Source: Hygrocybe punicea (lineage: Eukaryota > Basidiomycota > Agaricomycetes > Agaricales > Hygrophoraceae). From it: a stretch of DNA of 64,000 bases. Within the stretch, counting starts at the first letter, position 1, and every line of letters starts with the position of its first letter. The position numbers were made by a program, and so were the translations under genes. The stretch spans positions 4,774,001 to 4,838,000 of the forward strand of contig OY744473.1 of assembly GCA_963556145.1 (NCBI GenBank), given 5' to 3'. Positions 1-12,235 of this stretch are shown piece by piece. Below the pieces are notes generated by a model. The model did no database searches and was not told the DNA's origin. It worked only from the letters and a program-made list of their open reading frames with translations.

Positions 1-930
1 GAGATCATTTCAATGGAATGTGGTGCTCAAATAGCCCCCAGAACAAGTAATTTGGGGTTACTAGCTGCCCTGGAACATGTGCTATACAAGGGGGGTATGA
101 GGAGCACATGGGCATATCTCAAGAATGAATTCATAAAAGGGTCCGGGAGATGGCTCCATTGCATTCCCATGGTTAAATAACCCCCAGAACAAGTGATTTC
201 AGATTCCTAGCTGGCCAGGAACCTGTGCTATTCCAGGGGGGTATGAGGAGCACATTGCTGTATCTCGAGAATACATTCATAAAAGGGTCTGGGAGATGAT
301 TCCATTGCAATCCCATGGTGAAATAACCCCCAGAACAGGTGATTAGAGGTTCCTAGCTGGCCAGGAACATGTGCTATACTAGGGGGGTATGAGGAGCACA
401 TGGGCATATCTCAAGAATGCATTCATAAAGCGGTCCGGGAGATGACTCCATTGCGATCCCATGGTGACATAACCCCCAGAACAAGTGATTTCAGATTCCT
501 AGCTGGCCAGGAACCTGTGCTATTCCAGGAGGGTATGAGGAGCACATTGCTGTATCTCGAGAATACATTCATAAAAGGGTCCGGAAAATGATACCATTGC
601 AATCTGTTGGTCAAACAACCCCCACAACAAGTGATTTGAAGTAGCTCACCATCCTGGAACATGTGCTTTGCCAGGGGGTAGGAGGAGCACCATGATATAT
701 CTCAAGAATGCATGCACAAAATGGACCCGGAGATGACTCCATTGAGATCCCATGGTAAAATAACCCCTAGGTCAAGTGATTTGAGGTTCCTAGCTGGCCA
801 TGAACAGGTGCTATAACAGGGGGTACAAGGAGGACATTGCTATATCTCAATACATTCATAAAACCGTCTTGGAGATGATTCCATTGATATCTAATGGTTC
901 AATAGCCTCTAGGACAAGTATTTTCATGCT
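1..930. repeat. Tandem satellite, about 146 bp unit, 6+ copies
   Basis: The landmark GGTATGAGGAGCACAT recurs near 94, 240, 386 and 532, with diverged versions near 676 and 820, so the period is about 146 bp. Each unit also carries a block like TAACCCCCAGAACAAGTGAT and one like CATTCATAAAAGGGTCCG. The array runs off the left edge of the window, so its full length is unknown. The last two units are more diverged and the array ends just before the stop codon of the giant C48 pseudogene. Short reading frames inside it are not credible genes. Confidence 0.9.
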
Positions 931-949
931 GCTCACTGTCAAGACACTA

Positions 950-3900
950 CTACTCTTCACCTGTCTCATCATTCTCTGAACATGTATCACCACTCTTCTC
1001 AATCTCTGAACTCCCACTGCCACCATCATCGCTGTCATCAGTGGAATCACCGTTGCTTTCACCGACACTGCTCTCCTCAGATTGGACCTCTTGTCTTCTT
1101 GCTGGAGGCTTGCGGAAATTTGCCTTCTTCCAGGACTTTTGACGATCCCTGTATTCATGTCTGCTTACTTTGTATGGGATTCCACGATGCTCTTGATCCA
1201 ATTTCGCAGCTATCACAGCTGTGGAAGCCTTTACCCTCCTTCTCACTGGTTTCTTCTCTCTGGTGGCATTCCCAATCCTCACCAGCTTGTAGTATCTGGA
1301 GTTGGTCACCAGCTCAATGTAACCGTTGCGTGTTTTCCATATCGTTCTGCATCTCCTTCCACCTTCCAGGCATCGTTTGCTGACAGGAAGACACTGAAGG
1401 TGAGCAAAGATGATGCCAAGCCCAGTCTTAATCTCAAGGAGACAACGCTCAGAGAGGGTCTTGCACAGATGATGATATTCCCCAATGTAACCCTTATCCA
1501 TCAATGGCTGCCAAACAGAGTTGGCATTGAAACCAGCATCGGGAGCTGGGAAAAAGATGGAGAGCATTGAGCGAAACAAAGAGTGTTTTTGTCCGGTCTT
1601 TGCACCCCGAAGATTGTAGCTTGAAGCCACGAATGTGCAATTACGAAAAGATGCCTGGATGGCTTGTACCGTCCAACATTCCATGGCTTCTTGAAGGGTG
1701 GTGGGCTTGGGAGGTAGACCATTCATGGCATCGTCCACCACGGTAAGCCAGAGATCGACCGTCATTCTGATAAATAGATCATTGGCCTGGGCGTGCTGGT
1801 CATACATGGCACTCCATTCCCAAGCCTTCAACATCGTCTCTGGTGAGTCTTGAATGGCTTGAACCACCAACTTCCAGGGAGGCGAGTCATCGATGGGATA
1901 CTGAGCATTTGGTTCAGAATTGATGAAATTGATTGTCCTAGCCTTTTTTTGTGCCCTCTTGTCCAGCTTCATCACCTTGGCCACCTCGTCATCGTCGTTT
2001 TGCTCCAATCCTGGAAGAAAGATGTTGTTGGATATGTCTATATCATGCAGAAAGAACATTCCAAATCTTTCTATGCAGGGACCGAAATTGAGGTCAATGA
2101 GAGCCGCATTAAGATAGCTGTAGATGTTTATGGGGGTGGTGATGATGTTCCGGATCAGATGCATGATCAGACTAGTGATGATTCCATAGTTGGAGGGACG
2201 TGATTTCGACAACTTGAGTTGGAAGTTTTTGAGCTCCAACATTCTCCTTCCCACAAAGGTGAACCAAAGATCGGAATTAACCCACAACACAGGATCTGAC
2301 CGCAAGTAATCCAATGCCTGGATCACAAAATACTGCAAGTCAGATGTAGAAGAAAACCACCAGAGACACACAGAAAACTAGCCTTTCTTTTTGCGGACAT
2401 CAAAGCCGTCTTGATGGCCAGTCCACTTCCACGAATTTCTTCTCTAACCCCGAATGACTTTCTTTTGGCACCCTTGAACATGCCACCATATCTTTTGCAA
2501 CAGTCGAGGAAAGTGGGGGAGGCAAAGTAAGCCTCATGGTCCTCGCAAAAGTAGGAGTTAGACCCTGGATGGCGAATGGCCTCAAAGTACAGGCCATAGG
2601 AAGAACGAAAAGTAAACTGGACTGCCTTCAACCTCTCCTGTTGCATTTCAGCCTGCATGCCACCATACTGTGCCAGAGTGTTGGTGTTATGGATGGTGCT
2701 CTGCTTCATCCCAGTGGCTTAATATGAACCTTGCACAACGGGCAGCTTCCAAAGACTGACCAAAGGGGTTGCATCTTTGGGATTTGGATGGAAAGAAATC
2801 CCAAAGTCGAGGAAGAGCTGTCCATTGGATCAATCCATAGCATAGTCCCAATCCATTCCGGGGCCTCATCAAAGCTTGATAGGGGTCATCCTCCATGGTA
2901 AGGCCTTTGGAGCTTCGAAAGTCGCAAACGAAGAAGAAGGAACCGAAGAGATTGAGATTGTCAGGATTTTCCATAATGATTTTCTTCATGCAATACTGCA
3001 AATCATCAAGGGCAGAAGCACGAACAGGAGTGGTCTTGGTGTCAACGAATCTATGATTTACTGAAGCCTTCCATCTCCACTCATCCAGAGTGAAATCTGT
3101 GTACTCCAAACAGCCAGGAACTGTGGAGGCAATGATGGAAGGGAGGACGACCTCTGTAAACCACAAAGATTGCACTTCGAAAGGAATCCGGTTGACTCGA
3201 AAGCCCCTGAACTCGTCCCGGTGAATCATCTGTGGAAAGAAAACATATATGTTCACGCTTCCTGCACCGTCTCCAAGATGAGCAAAGTGGGTGTGAGGTA
3301 TTCCAGACAAAGGAAATGACTTGGATAGCCACTCTGATCGACCACCGCTGTCCTTGTCAAGCTCTGAACGAGGAAGAAGGATGTCCACATAAACGTGATT
3401 GTTTCTGTGGATAGGAGCTTCCCTCCTTTCGTATGGCAACACGAACATCTTGATGGCTTGAAGAAAATGGAGTTTGTGAGTGACCCAGATCATGCTATCG
3501 ATGTCGAAACACAAGGTTATTTCATCTTCCTCCAAATGAACTTTGTCTTCCTCAAGAGATAGGTGGATATAATGGCCATAAGAAGATTGACCGCAAACAA
3601 AGGCATTGAAACTCTCTATGGAGTTTTCTCTACCAGCATGAGACAACATGTCTTCCATTCCCATAGTCACGATATCGTTAACATCGACATTGATGTCCTC
3701 GTGACCACGTCTTGCCAGAGAATAATCACCGGTGATGTGATCAGAGATGCTTTCCCCTGCAAGTGAGGACCCGACAGGCAGGAGATGTTCTTGGACGAGG
3801 ATGGGGTCGACATTATTGAACATGAGGGTGAAACTGGGTTCCAACCTGTAACCATAGTCTTTGAAATGTTCCCATGATGAACGGTTGGTGGGCATGGCAT

Positions 3901-6900
3901 AAGGATTGGTTGGGAAATTGTCGAGATATTTTGGATACGTTGCATTGTCTTCCAAGGTAGGCCCCAGGAAATACTCATCGAAATTGGAATTAGAAGGAAG
4001 AGGGATGAAACGTTGGGGTGGCAAGGGAATCGTGTTATTGGTGGCTTTCAACCTATGAGGCGCCAAGAATGCTCTGTTTCGAGCCCCTTTCATGAATGTA
4101 TTATTCTTGAGATGAGCAGGGAATTTTTGTTGTCCTGTAGAATAGCGTCAAGATGAAAGGAAATACCCATCAGAAACACAAGAATGTTACTCACTGCTCT
4201 CCTGGTCCTCGCTCTCCGGCTCATTGCCACTCTGGCTATCATCGGAACTTGAATGTGGGTTAGACGAGGATTTGATCTTGGCCGCCATAATGGTTCTACT
4301 TTGTTTGCAATCTGGGCAATGAGATTGGGCCTTCTTAAATTGTTTTGACATTCTGCTGATTTTGGTCAGCCATTCTTGACCAGACTCCAGCATATCCACG
4401 GAAGCTTGGAGGGGTTCAGTAACCCAAGCAATGGGATGGGACTCTTTCATGGCTTTCCAGGTGGTGAAGCAAATAAATGTTTGTTCCACTATAACCTCAA
4501 ACATATGCTGCCTCTGGAGATGAGCGCAAGGAATGGAGGGACAGAGAATGTGACCAGAATTAGTGATGGGGAAGTTCGGTTCGGTCCGGTTTTCGGCCTT
4601 TTTGCCCCAAACCGAAACCGAACGGTTTGGTTCCTACCAAAAAATCCCAAACCGAAACCGAAACTGACGTAAACGGTTTATGTCGGTTTGGTTTCGGTCC
4701 AGATGCGGTCTGAACCGCGAACCGTGTGGGCTGGGGGCCCTCCCTCCCATCTGACCTCGCAAGAGTGCTGCACACGTCAATCGACGTGGCTCATTACGAG
4801 GTGGGATTGGGGGTTGGTGGGCTGCACGGCCCTGTCCTAGCGAAACACACACGTCGAACGCGTGTGTTCCGCCTCGGCTGTTGTCGATTGGGTGTGGTGG
4901 TGGTGGTGGTGATGCCCTGACGCATCAGACGCATTGTGCACATGACGACGGGCGTGTTGGCCCCGCGTGGGTCCTGTGTTGGTTGTTTTCGGCGAGCACG
5001 TGGTGGTGGCGTACGGGCCTCTCCGCATGGGTGTCCCGACGCGTCATGCGTGTTGTACCCGCGCGGCGGGCGGGTTGACCCCGCGTTGGCCGCATTGGTG
5101 TTGCATGGTGGTGGTGGTGGTGGTGTTGCATGGTGGTGGTGGTGTTGTGCCGTGTTCCGTTATATACAAATAAAATCAATAAAAGAAAGAATAAAAATAA
5201 CATACCACGAAGGAGCGGGGGTGGATGCACCACCCCCCGCCGCTCGTTCTACCTCTCTGACTCCCACTCCACCCTGTTCACGTTCATCTGCGTGCACGTG
5301 CGTCTTGGACACATTGTTGTTGGCGTCCAACGTGGCAGTCCTGGTGGTTGTAGCGGTCCTGGTGGTTGCGGCCATTGTGGTGGCAATTGTCGTCATCGTC
5401 ATAGTGGTGGTGGTGGTGGCTGTGGTGGTAGTGGTGGTGATCGCCGTGGTGGCCGTTGACTGTAACTTGCTACGGTTAGTGTCGAATAAAAAAAATAAAA
5501 AAATAAAGAAAGCATAGGTGGGTGGCAGGGAGTACCCTGCCACGTTTGGTCCACCTCGGGTGCTCCGTCGTCCTCGTTTGGCGTACGTTGTGGGCATTCT
5601 TGGTGGTTGCAGAAGTGTCTTGGTGACTTTGGAAGTCAGCCAAGTGGCCGACTTGCGAATATCGGTTTGCGGTTCAAACTCAGTTTGAAACCATTTCGGC
5701 CCGCGGCCAAATCTCCAAACCGGAGACTGAACCGTTCGGTCTCAGCCGAAATTTCCCAAACCGAAACCGAAACCGGCGGTTTCAGTTTGGTCTAAACCGG
5801 GTTTGGGTCGGTCTGAGACCGAACTTCCCCAACACTAACCAGAATCATCGAATTCCAACCCTCTGGACAAGAGAGCTAAAATCACTGAGACAGTTATCGG
5901 TCCACAATCCAATCCATTCTGAAAAGAGAAGTGTAAAGAAAGATCAACTGAATTTTGAGCACAAGACAGACCTGACGCCATTGTCTGGCTACCACCTCGA
6001 CTTCATTTATGTCTCCAGCTTGCCAACCATGAAGAGCGGCCAAGAAATTCCACAACCGTGGACCATTCCAATCATGTCAGGGAAAGTCGATATGATAATA
6101 ACCTGAGTGAGAGATTCTCGAACCCAGAACATAGGCCATCATTGCAGTGTAATCGAAGATGGCGACAAAAAAATGATGAGAATGACCTATGACTGCGATC
6201 ACAGGACGTGGAGGAAATGGGCGATGTCGACCGGTATCAGATTCATAAGAATCCAATTGCATCTGATTTGGCATAATTCTCGAATTCAGAGTCAATTCCA
6301 AGTTCACCAGGTAAAAGAGGGCATCGTCTCGGTTGTGGAGCCAATGGTGAAGGAGATAAAAGTTGATTATGGTTTGATCCAACCACTTTCCAATACACAA
6401 AGTTTGAATCTCCAACAGAGGAACACTCCACACCATAGGATTACAAAGAATCAGGTCTTGAAATAAAGATAAAGATAAATGAGGCTGAAAGCTAAGCTAT
6501 GGGATTGTTGAAGCCCACCTTTGTCATGCTGATCATTGTTATCAGGCCCATGTTCATTCTGAGATTCACCAGCATTAGATGTGGAGCGATTGGTATCCCA
6601 GTCTTCAAGTTGCAAAGGCACAATGTCACCAGAAGGTTGATAACCATTGGAAGTGTCCGAGTGTGTGGAATCATTGGAGGAAGAGGAGGAAGAGGAGAAA
6701 TTTTGAGAAGGCAACCCAGCTAATACATCAAACGCTGATTGCAGTTGCTTAGAAGTCAACTGAGAGGCCTGAGAGGAGGTCAGGATGGATTTCCATGTGG
6801 GATTGACAGACAATGAGTCCATAGGATCAGAAGAAGATGATGAGGAGGAGACTCGGGAAGCCATCAAGTCCAGCTTTCCTTGAAATTCATTTGCTACGGA

Positions 6901-6951
6901 GAGCAGGTCATCAGAAAATTTGGAATCCGATGAAGTCAAAGAGTCAGACAT
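950..6951 (-). pseudogene. Giant Ulp1-like (C48) peptidase gene, copy A, disrupted
   Basis: A multi-exon gene read from 6951 (MSDSLTSSDS) to a stop at 950. Order: Ser-rich N-terminus; intron 6518-6457; C48 peptidase core with the His block HSHHFFVAIFDY, the Asp block HDWNGPRLW, and Q|NGLDCG, where the Gln ends one exon and the Cys (codon 5906-5904) follows a 53-bp intron (5971-5919); a CPxxxCxH motif and CPDC; an acidic Ser stretch; then about 1,000 residues of unknown fold (FPTNPYA, FKDYGYR, GVREEIRGSG, RFGMFFLH) and a basic/acidic tail. C48 enzymes cleave SUMO-like proteins; the substrate here is unknown. Damage: TGA at 6079-6077, a hAT element at 4561-5837 inside the catalytic-Cys exon, a frameshift near 2865, and stops at 2832-2830 and 2721-2719. 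Copy B at 20,010-26,304 is a clear paralogue and gave the frame comparisons. The C48 assignment is solid; I do not recognise the C-terminal region. Confidence 0.82.
4561..5837. mobile_element. Non-autonomous hAT element (hAT-A) with 8-bp target duplication
   Basis: The ends are inverted: TAGTGATGGGGAAGTTCGGT on the left and ACCGAACTTCCCCAACACTA on the right after a short variable stretch. The flanking ACCAGAAT is duplicated exactly (4553-4560 and 5838-5845). An 8-bp duplication and termini starting TAG are hallmarks of the hAT superfamily. The 1,277-bp interior is GC-rich with GGT/GTG runs near 4898-4915 and 5105-5145, and subterminal repeats of AACCGAAACC. No transposase frame is visible, so it must be mobilised in trans. 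It sits inside the peptidase exon of the C48 gene: the coding frame on both sides joins across one copy of the duplication. Confidence 0.93.
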
Positions 6952-7036
6952 GATGACAGTTAGCAAGATACAATATGTAATACAGGCACAACCCGCAACC
7001 TACACGAGGCATCACGTAAGGTGAGCAGGGAAATGA

Positions 7037-8040
7037 CTAAATCCAACTATGTGTGTAATAAGGACATTCATGATACACAGGATTATCACCCATAACTCTC
7101 CTCACATACTTTTTGCTGAGATTTTGCAGAGAACAGTTCTTCTCCCCTTTATTGGCCTCGGATAACAACCATCTGGAAAACAATTGCTGTTCGCCATTAC
7201 CGACCAACCCATGAATTGAAAGAAGTCCCCGCTCTATTGGTTTAATTGCAATGGTTAGGAGATCTTCATCAACACCGGCAGGCAGAGATTTTAGGCCTGT
7301 TATTTCGAATGTAGGTTCCTCCTGTTGGACCTCCATACACTCTGTGTGAAACCATGTCTGACAAGTGGAACACCAACGCTGAATGTCACTTTCTGGCGCA
7401 TACAAACCATGACAGCCTATGACGCAGGACGTTTTGAGCTTCTGAAAATAAGTCAAATCAGCACAGAAATATCATGAGAAGATAATTTAACTGCACTGTG
7501 AATGTCATGGATTTAACATTGAGAGTCCAACGTGAATAATAGGAATCAGTTGGGATGTCAGAATGCAGACACAAAGTGTCATCGAAGTGTAGCAAGGAAG
7601 AGGGCGCTGTCCGACAAGCTCAACTTGCTGGTTGATGTTTGAGAGAAGTCAAAGACTTACATTCAATATAAGCAGCATCAATAATGTCCTCGTGATTGGA
7701 AGCCACCAACTCATTTGAACCCATTTTGTCCAATGGCCTGCTACCCATGAAGCACTATTTGAGAAGGGTACAATGCAATAACCACTCACAGATGAGCACT
7801 CTCTGTGGGGAAGACAGACCTAATATGGTCTGCAGTATAAAACCAAATTATCTTGATCCAAATCTACTCCAAGATTGGAACAGTTGAAAGTTTTAGAGAA
7901 TGAAAACAGACTGATCCTGATTTGTCCAAGTTTCCTCGAATGTCCAAAATGGTTGCATGATAATAATTATCGGGGTTGGCCAAAAAACCATCATTATCCA
8001 ATTCACCCAAGTCTTCTTCATGAGGGACAACCATGACACT
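7037..8040 (-). CDS. BAH-PHD protein, copy A
   Basis: Reading the minus strand, BAH-like blocks appear in order: NPDNYYHATILDIRG near 7980-7932, WFYTADHIRS near 7850-7818, and NELVASNHEDIIDA near 7710-7670, which matches the usual end of fungal BAH domains. A donor GTAAGT follows at 7660. The PHD-like exon starts at 7441 after TTTTCAG: C-x3-C, then WCSTCQTWFHTEC, a C-x2-C-x4-H-x2-C pattern, and the protein ends near YHECPYY before a stop at 7037. BAH and PHD modules bind nucleosomes or modified histone tails in the nucleus. The same architecture, better preserved, lies at 26,446-27,769 next to the other C48 gene. Exon borders in the 5' half are uncertain, the final CPxC is CPYY (a Cys lost), and the start at about 8034 is a guess, so it may be decaying. 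Confidence 0.6.
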
Positions 8041-9390
8041 AACCGCAAAGAGAGGTTAGATGAGGAAGAAGCAAAAGCAAGACCTTACTGGTCCCCACGA
8101 AAGAATTCCACCAAACCATCCTCCGAGTTACCCATGACTATAGACAAAGAAAGTCCAAGGGTCAATGCCCAGGTAAGTTCAGACAACCAACCTACTTTTC
8201 AGAGACTCATAGGTGGCCATTTTTCCAAACTTGGAATTATTGGGTTTGAGTTCTTGTCTGATCAAGTTCCGGGATGAAGCCATCTAATAATCATGGAGAG
8301 TTGCATCAGATGAGCGTCAAATACCAAAACCGCATAGAACTGACATGAGGTGAAGAGAGTGAGAGTAAGCTGGGTTAGTCAGCCAAAAGAAATCATGTGA
8401 GCAAACAATTGCCAGGTTGGTTAGGATTTTGGGAGTTAGCTGGTCTTTGGTTAGCTTATGGGGATATAAGTCTTACTTGTATTATGGCCAGTTATGCAGT
8501 TAGGGTTACATTTCAAGTTAGGTTTTGGGAGTTAGCTGGCTTTTTAGCTTTTTAGCTTAACCTCTTCCTTTGTGGTAAGATTATAGTCATGCAGTGATGT
8601 GGTGAGTAAAAGTGGTCGGAACACTATTAGAAAAAAACCCGACCAAACCACAGTCTGAGTTTACTGTGGTCAGTCAGGTACTTTGTCACACCAGGTACCT
8701 GGTCAATGTCAAATTTTGTAACCAGCATGTTGTTGCTGTCTTCAACTGAAGTTGGCCATGATTAAACATATGTCTATCTATGATATGGCCACAATAGTGA
8801 TCGTTATAACTCATAAGAACATTATGCACAACTGTTATTCTTTCCAGCAAGTGCCCACTTGCAATACAACACAGGTAGTTGAACTTGAAAGGCATCAAGT
8901 ACCATAGTTTGGGTTGATAGAATCATAAATTTGGATTTCATAGATAAGAAGAGATATAGTAGAATAGATTTTGCTGCAGCATAAGGTTGAAATGTTACTG
9001 TATCTTATAGAATAGCAGGTATGACCCACTTCCTGGTCAGGGTCAAAAATGGACACTCCTGTACTATTCTCACTCCTGCAGGATTTTTAGCCTTGTAACT
9101 CTCATTCAAATTATATAGATATCTTCCTGAGACAAATGTCTATCACCTTGAAGAGATAATTTATGAATATCTTTGAAGTTGTAGGAGAATGACACCAAAA
9201 CAGTTAATGTGACCAAGTAGTGGATCATGCACAGTAGTTGCCAGAAAATATAAGCTAGCAACATCCAAGCCTGAGTATATATGAGAGCAAACAATACGAT
9301 TCTAACACATATCCAGGTCTAACCATTATCTACATGTTGCCCATGAATGCCAAGGCCATAGAGATTACCCCTTGCATCAATTTCTGATCA
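8041..9390. other. Apparently non-coding, AT-rich spacer
   Basis: No convincing exon was seen on either strand. Around 8420-8580 the phrase TTTTGGGAGTTAGCTGG occurs twice about 95 bp apart, a small local duplication. The rest looks like decayed intergenic DNA. Confidence 0.45.
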
Positions 9391-9393
9391 TCA

Positions 9394-10195
9394 TTACCAT
9401 GTTCCTTCAACCAAGGCACTATTTTCTTCAAAAAGGCTTTGCCAACAGATTTCTATCCAAGGAGTTTCAGCAGTGATTCTGATGAAAAGAAGTTTCATTA
9501 CCTTTGTTTTGGAATCAGCCCTGATGGACTTGATTTTATCCAAACAGTCGCGTTCATGGCTAGCCCACAATGCATTCCAAGTCTCAAAAAATGACAGTAA
9601 CTCATCCATTGTCTTCTAGAAACAATCCAACCTGATAAAAATAATTCACAAGAGGAATTGAACAAATGAGGGCTTACACCACGAGTTCTATTATCTTTAG
9701 TCAAGTTTGCCAATCATTCCAATGAATGGGCCAAACCATCCAGGAAAACAATTGAAGCTTCTTGTTGTTGATGGGTGGATGTTTTGCTCGTGTCAATTCC
9801 AGCAGATTTAGCGCGATCTCCCTTCCTGGGACTGACTACGATGGCAGTTTTCAAGGTGTAAGTCTTCTTCTTCCCAGCAGATTTAGGGGTTCCGATTGGG
9901 GCAGATTTGTGCTGTTTCTTCCACTTGGCAAACAAGGTATCTTCCTCATCAGAAGAAGACACAACATGAGCTTCTTTTCGTTGAAAACTGGCCATTAAAG
10001 TTTCTTCTTCTGAGGAAGATGCACTAACCCTCCCCACTGCAATGGCTGGTGAGGAATCCCTGAAATTACAGACCAAACCAATGATGAAATGCTTAGCATT
10101 GCTGCAAGAGAAAAATATAACACACTCTGATAAATCTTGAGGCACATACGGAGGAGTCCTGAGGCATGTTTTGGAATTAGTTTAACAGCGATCAA
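9394..10195 (-). CDS. Hypothetical Ser/acidic/Lys-rich protein, multi-exon
   Basis: The coding-like stretch 10,060-9,715 (minus) encodes an internal duplication: SSSEEETLMASFQRK followed by SSSDEEDTLFAKWKKQ, then a Lys-rich segment KSAGKKKTYTLK. The reading continues, after an in-frame TGA (SLE-stop-LANL) at about 9714, to a likely intron (GTGTAAGC to TTTATCAG, about 9677-9631) and an exon MDELLSFFETWNALW with a further small intron and end near 9394. The composition suggests a nuclear, disordered protein; I recognise no family. It lies upstream of the BAH-PHD and C48 genes on the same strand, but nothing shows that they are functionally linked. The TGA may be a true C-terminus or a decayed Trp codon. 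Confidence 0.4.
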
Positions 10196-10649
10196 AGATC
10201 CACATACCTGTCTTCATACACCATCCTCTGGCTGGTTACCTCGACCTCCAACCTTTCTGCAACATCTGGATTCAGCCCAGCAAGACATATTTAGATTAGT
10301 TAACCCATATGTGAAATGTATTTTATAGGGATAGTGAGTGCAGAGTTGAAATTTTGAGCACCAAAACTTTGTCGGATTTAAGGCCCCAAAAGAATCTCCC
10401 GGTCGACAGCTTTCCAATGGTGCCCCATTGGTCGAAATCGGCGGAGCGGTTGTGGAGAAATGTGGCCAAGAAGTTGCGGTGGCGGCCAAGCCCAGCTGCA
10501 GGGTTAGGGTTGACCCCAGTCTAGGGTTGCATGACCAACACTTGCCATTCTTGGCAATTCGGTCTTGGGGCTGCATCAGACACACAACCTTTCCTTGTTT
10601 CACTCTTTCTTAACATTTCATCTCACACAGCTTGTTTTGTAATATAGTC

Positions 10650-11015
10650 TACTTACCATTTACAGTACACACCATCAAATTTTCACAACGTAGACTCTTA
10701 GTTCTTTCATTGCACTCTTTTTTATTGCCAACTGCACCTCTGGAACCAGTTCCGGTTCCATTTAGCCGTATCAACACCTTTCCAAGTTAGTTTTCTTTTT
10801 TTTTCTTTTTTTTTTTTTTTTTTTCACTTTTATAATTTCCTGGTGACGACCACTAGACCTTTACCCTGCAATGTATGTATGTTCCCATCCATATCCGCCC
10901 TCTCTTATGCTGCATGTAATTCAGTGAAACTTGTATTACTGAAATTCATTAACAAAGCCAGCTTCACGGTATTAACTGCTGCCAGCTTTTTCTTGGTCTG
11001 AGTAATTGTGAGTAC
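10650..11015. repeat. Dispersed repeat R1, copy 1
   Basis: Shares long blocks with 14,829-15,200, for example ACCATTTACAGTA, CATCAAATTTTCACAAC, CACCTCTGGAACC, GTTCCCATCCATATCC and CTTGTATTACTGAAATTCA, in the same order and orientation. A poly(T)-rich tract lies at 10,790-10,823, where the other copy has (TA)n. It immediately precedes a chorismate synthase gene fragment; the other copy precedes an F-box fragment. Terminal repeats were not defined. Confidence 0.8.
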
Positions 11016-11409
11016 TGTACCAGCATTATTTAAACCAACCCACTGGTCTACACAAAACAATGTCATTCACCACTTACTACAGAGCAAACTAGGAAAAGTT
11101 TACAAAAGCTTAAGCTTAAGGATGTCCCAGCAGCTAAGCATGGCACCCTCTTCGACTTCAAGTTCCACATCTGTGGCTACTCTGTCAACAAGTGTTGACA
11201 TGTTGCAAGGCCACCAAGAGCAACTTGGAGCCCAACACCCGGAGCCCTGAGACTGTCTGCCCCCTGCATTCCGACTCAGAGAGGTTGGCTGCCGTGCATG
11301 TTTCCTCCGATTCCTTCGGTCCTCTTTCTCTTTTGCCTTGGCTCTCCTTCTATCCTTTCTATCTTTTCTGGTGCCTGTCTCTTGGATCCTGCACCACCAC
11401 ACACCATGC

Positions 11410-11890
11410 ACTTGCAGTCTGGAATTGAACATGGTGTTACCCTGGGCACACTCATGGCCCTCCTCATAAAAAATGAGGACCAGCGTCTATACAACTACTC
11501 CGAGACAGACCTCTTTCCCCATCCATCACATGCAGACTACACGTACCTGGCAAAGTATGGCATCAAGGCTAGCAGCAGGGGCGGCCACAGTAGTGCCCGT
11601 GAGACAATCGGTGTGCCCTTGTCCCCAATGTGTGTTGTTATTAACCTCCCCTCCCAGGCCACATCGTCGCAGGTGCCATTGCAGAGAAATATCTCAAGAC
11701 TGCGTTTGTGATAGAGATCATAGCATTTGTCTCCTCCATAGGCAAGGTCCATCTCCAATCCTCTGCCCCGAACCTGACAGCGATGATAATGACAAGGCGC
11801 AGGACCCTCTATCAGATGAGTTCCATGCCCTGCTATCTTCAGTCACCCGTGCAGAAGTCGACCACATCTTGCTGCCCAGGTACGTGTACA
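11410..11890 (+). pseudogene. ARO2: Chorismate synthase gene fragment
   Basis: The stretch 11,418-11,610 reads [42 protein letters not shown] and SARETIG, the conserved FMN/substrate-binding core of chorismate synthase, the last shikimate-pathway step (EPSP to chorismate). A 47-bp intron follows (GTGTGC to CCCAG, 11,611-11,657), then [16 protein letters not shown] and VSSIGKVHL. After a 1-bp frameshift near 11,770 the frame DPLSDEFHALLSSVTRAEVD continues the family. It stops near 11,880 at an apparent exon border (CAG|GTACGT), with no C-terminal third. Substitutions in otherwise invariant positions (for example GTPIG replaced by GTLMA) and GHSS for GRAS show decay. The retained intron argues for capture at DNA level, not a processed copy. 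A recognisable N-terminal exon was not found, although weakly related sequence may lie at 11,135-11,290. Confidence 0.85.
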
Positions 11891-12235
11891 CACCCCACTG
11901 GATTGATTCACCACTTGACCCTTGACGCATAGTGCACCCAACGGTATTCCCTGGGGAATGGGGAATGAGGGTGTGGAATAGAATTGGGCAGTATGGGTGG
12001 CAGGGCGGCAGGAATGCATATACTTGCATGCCAACAAAATACCAATATCTTGTGTACAATCTGACCTTGTTATCTGTGCCCATCATGATCTTTGACGTCT
12101 GAATCTTTAATAACACACTCCTGGTAAGCTTAGATATATGCTTATTCATCAGACACCTCATAGTCGCCATAATATTTGAGGTGAGGCTACCTTGACACTG
12201 CTATTAGCATTTTCATGCACAGTGAGATTATGTCA

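Noticed and set aside
400..662. Short frames in the satellite
   Set aside because: They recur with each 146-bp unit and have no coding character.
4837..5597. Val-, Gly- or His/Thr-rich frames
   Set aside because: They come from GGT/GTG and complementary simple repeats within hAT-A.
11100..11432. Minus-strand Lys/Arg-rich frame
   Set aside because: It is antisense to the chorismate synthase fragment and its pyrimidine-rich introns.
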